Assembly (NCBI GenBank): GCA_003174035.1
Contig: PRDV01000025.1
Location: 1 to 6,180, forward strand
DNA from: Candidatus Babelota bacterium
GTDB taxonomy: Bacteria; Babelota; Babeliae; Babelales; Babelaceae
Length of the DNA stretch: 6,180 bases
Reading direction: 5' to 3'
In this document: piece by piece, positions 4,880-6,180 of the stretch
Position numbering within the stretch: the stretch's first letter is position 1
Layout: each line of letters opens with the position of its first letter
Made by a program: the position numbers and the translations under genes
The notes under the pieces: generated by a model
The model's database searches: none
Told to the model about the DNA's origin: nothing
The model's input: only the letters and a program-made list of their open reading frames with translations

Positions 4880-6180
4880 ATGGTTAAACGCCTCTCTTTT
4901 TTTTTCTCTGTTTTGGTCATGGTATGCATTCAGGCCGAGGCTGAACGAAGGCCTCTTGAAGTTACCTGCGGAAACCATACGCTTGCTGGTGGATTCTTTT
5001 TCTATCCTGAGTTTGTCTATGGCAAAAATATCACCCTGCTTAACAATAATAATAATTATGATGAGACGCTCTATTTCAGGAACATTTTTGATAGCTATGG
5101 TACCTATACTTATAAGAGAGATGGTTCTGAGTTTCTGAAGGCACGCGCAACGGTGCGGAGTCGTTCCTTGTGGGGAAATGAACCGGGACTTCTTGAAACC
5201 ACGGAGCATCATTTTAAGGAATTTGGGTGTGAATTTGGGGCACATAGGCATGGGTTAGTGCATAGTGATTTCTGGATACGTGAATTATGGCTAGAAGTTG
5301 CGCTCAATGATCTATTGGGGATTCCCTGGTGCGCAAGACATCTGCTTACCATCGGCGCTTTTTCTTTTGAGTTAGGAAGAGGAATTTCTTTGGGTGCCAA
5401 CTACCCTGCTTTGCCTCCAGCGGTAGGTTTTTATATTGAAGCTGCTATAGATCAGTTTGCTTTTGGTGCTAAATTAACGGGTGAACTTGTTAAAGATCGC
5501 TTATGGTATGATCTCTACGGTGCTATTTTTTCTAATCGCTCTGCAACGTTTGACGATACCAATGAAATTGTCCGAACTCATGAACTCGGCCGTCGGTTTG
5601 ATGGTGCGCGCGGCTTTGGCTTTATTAATTATCTTTTTGCCGGACGTCTGCGATGGTATCCGATAAAAACTGAATCTAAATCAATCTATCTCGAACCCTA
5701 TGTACTGTATAATTACAATCCCGAACTTAAAGTTGAATTCCTCACGGATGCGGTAAGCAATCTTGCAACATGCGGGATTATGGGTGATTGTGTATTTGGG
5801 GCGTTTGAATGCGGAGGAGAATATGCCTTTAATCGCGGTGGTCAGCATGTTTTTGGCATTGATCGGGCTACACCTGTTTTACAGAATCAAGGTGGGCAAG
5901 TTGTGGTTGCGAATGATCAGATTACCGATATAAAAGCTGAGGAGGATGTCCGTGTTAACGAAGAACTTGATAAGCTCAAATTTTGGGAATCGTGTGGGCA
6001 ACGCCATAATGATGAACAGGTACATATGCCGGGCATTCGTGCCAGCAGTCGCTTAAAGAACAAACAGTTCAGATTTCAAGATCCCGTACGCGTGCGTTAT
6101 AGGGGCTCTTTTTTTGTAGTTGATGGTAGCTACATCTTTAAGAAGGATATTTTGAAAATAAGCGCTGCTCTTGGATATGC
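4880..6180 (+). CDS. Second outer-membrane beta-barrel protein, paralog of the first (partial, 3' end outside window)
   Basis: An open frame runs from ATG 4880 to the window edge (433 full codons) without a stop. It starts with a signal peptide: basic Met-Val-Lys-Arg, a hydrophobic stretch (residues 5-17), probable cleavage after Ala-Glu-Ala at 21. An in-frame TGA at 4871-4873 excludes an earlier start, and the next ATG (4919) would lose the signal peptide, so 4880 is chosen although no Shine-Dalgarno is visible. From residue 43 it aligns with the barrel gene at 322: residues 125-172 match its residues 193-240 at 30 of 48 positions without gaps, including W-I-R-E-L-W and F-E-L-G-R-G-I. It lacks the Lys/Glu linker. 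Its last residue, Tyr433, aligns to about residue 505 of the paralog, so roughly 210 residues should lie beyond the window. A T9 run (4897-4905) lies in the signal peptide codons. An outer-membrane channel or surface role is inferred. Confidence 0.88.
   Translation, partial: MVKRLSFFFSVLVMVCIQAEAERRPLEVTCGNHTLAGGFFFYPEFVYGKNITLLNNNNNYDETLYFRNIFDSYGTYTYKRDGSEFLKARATVRSRSLWGNEPGLLETTEHHFKEFGCEFGAHRHGLVHSDFWIRELWLEVALNDLLGIPWCARHLLTIGAFSFELGRGISLGANYPALPPAVGFYIEAAIDQFAFGAKLTGELVKDRLWYDLYGAIFSNRSATFDDTNEIVRTHELGRRFDGARGFGFINYLFAGRLRWYPIKTESKSIYLEPYVLYNYNPELKVEFLTDAVSNLATCGIMGDCVFGAFECGGEYAFNRGGQHVFGIDRATPVLQNQGGQVVVANDQITDIKAEEDVRVNEELDKLKFWESCGQRHNDEQVHMPGIRASSRLKNKQFRFQDPVRVRYRGSFFVVDGSYIFKKDILKISAALGY
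5045..5056 (+). repeat. Short AAT trinucleotide repeat in the second barrel gene
   Basis: Four AAT units encode Asn in a run of five Asn (residues 55-59). The matching place in the paralog reads Asn-Asp-Asn-Asn-Pro, so this is probably a turn. Changes in unit number would keep the frame. Confidence 0.6.

Noticed and set aside
4775..5251. 158-codon reverse-strand ORF across the end of the AAA+ gene and start of the second barrel
   Set aside because: The forward strand has a terminator, a signal peptide and strong paralogy here; the reverse product has low-complexity Ile and Lys runs and no recognisable feature.

Overview
The window looks like part of a chromosome from a Gram-negative (diderm) bacterium. 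Coding and ordinary intergenic DNA is moderately AT-rich. The two full-length genes have ordinary ATG starts with purine-rich ribosome binding sites and TAA stops. Signal peptides and a C-terminal Phe beta-barrel signature point to an outer membrane. The mix of unfamiliar outer-membrane barrels with a signal-peptide-bearing, ATAD3-like AAA+ protein is what I would expect of the Candidatus Dependentiae (TM6)/Babeliae group or a similar reduced host-associated lineage. That placement is inference, since there is no rRNA or other marker here.

Layout, all on the + strand: (1) positions 1-105, the last 34 codons of a membrane protein; (2) 106-321, an intergenic leader with a plausible sigma70-type promoter and a 28-codon ORF whose stop overlaps the next start; (3) 322-2475, a 717-residue outer-membrane beta-barrel protein with a signal peptide and a Lys/Glu/Ala-rich linker; (4) 2476-2924, a 449-base gap whose first ~145 bases are about 70% GC and packed with hairpins, and whose remainder is AT-rich and holds a perfect 19-bp dyad on a -10-like box, a second -10-like box and a leader hairpin; (5) 2925-4793, a 622-residue protein with a signal peptide, coiled-coil region, one membrane helix and a C-terminal AAA+ domain; (6) 4794-4879, a short gap ending in a strong intrinsic terminator; (7) 4880-6180, a second barrel protein, paralogous to the first, running off the window and so easily missed by ORF callers that require a stop codon.

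The most striking result is that the AAA+ protein has ATAD3-like architecture (coiled coil, membrane helix, AAA+) but appears to have lost nearly every catalytic residue: the Mg-binding residue of Walker A, the Walker B glutamate, sensor 1, the arginine finger and the sensor 2 arginine. It is probably a pseudo-ATPase with a structural role in the envelope. It sits between two outer-membrane barrel paralogs that are about 62% identical over a 48-residue conserved core, so the three genes form an envelope-protein cluster. The other main points are the GC-rich structured island between genes 1 and 2, and the terminator whose T-tract runs directly into the start codon of the third gene.
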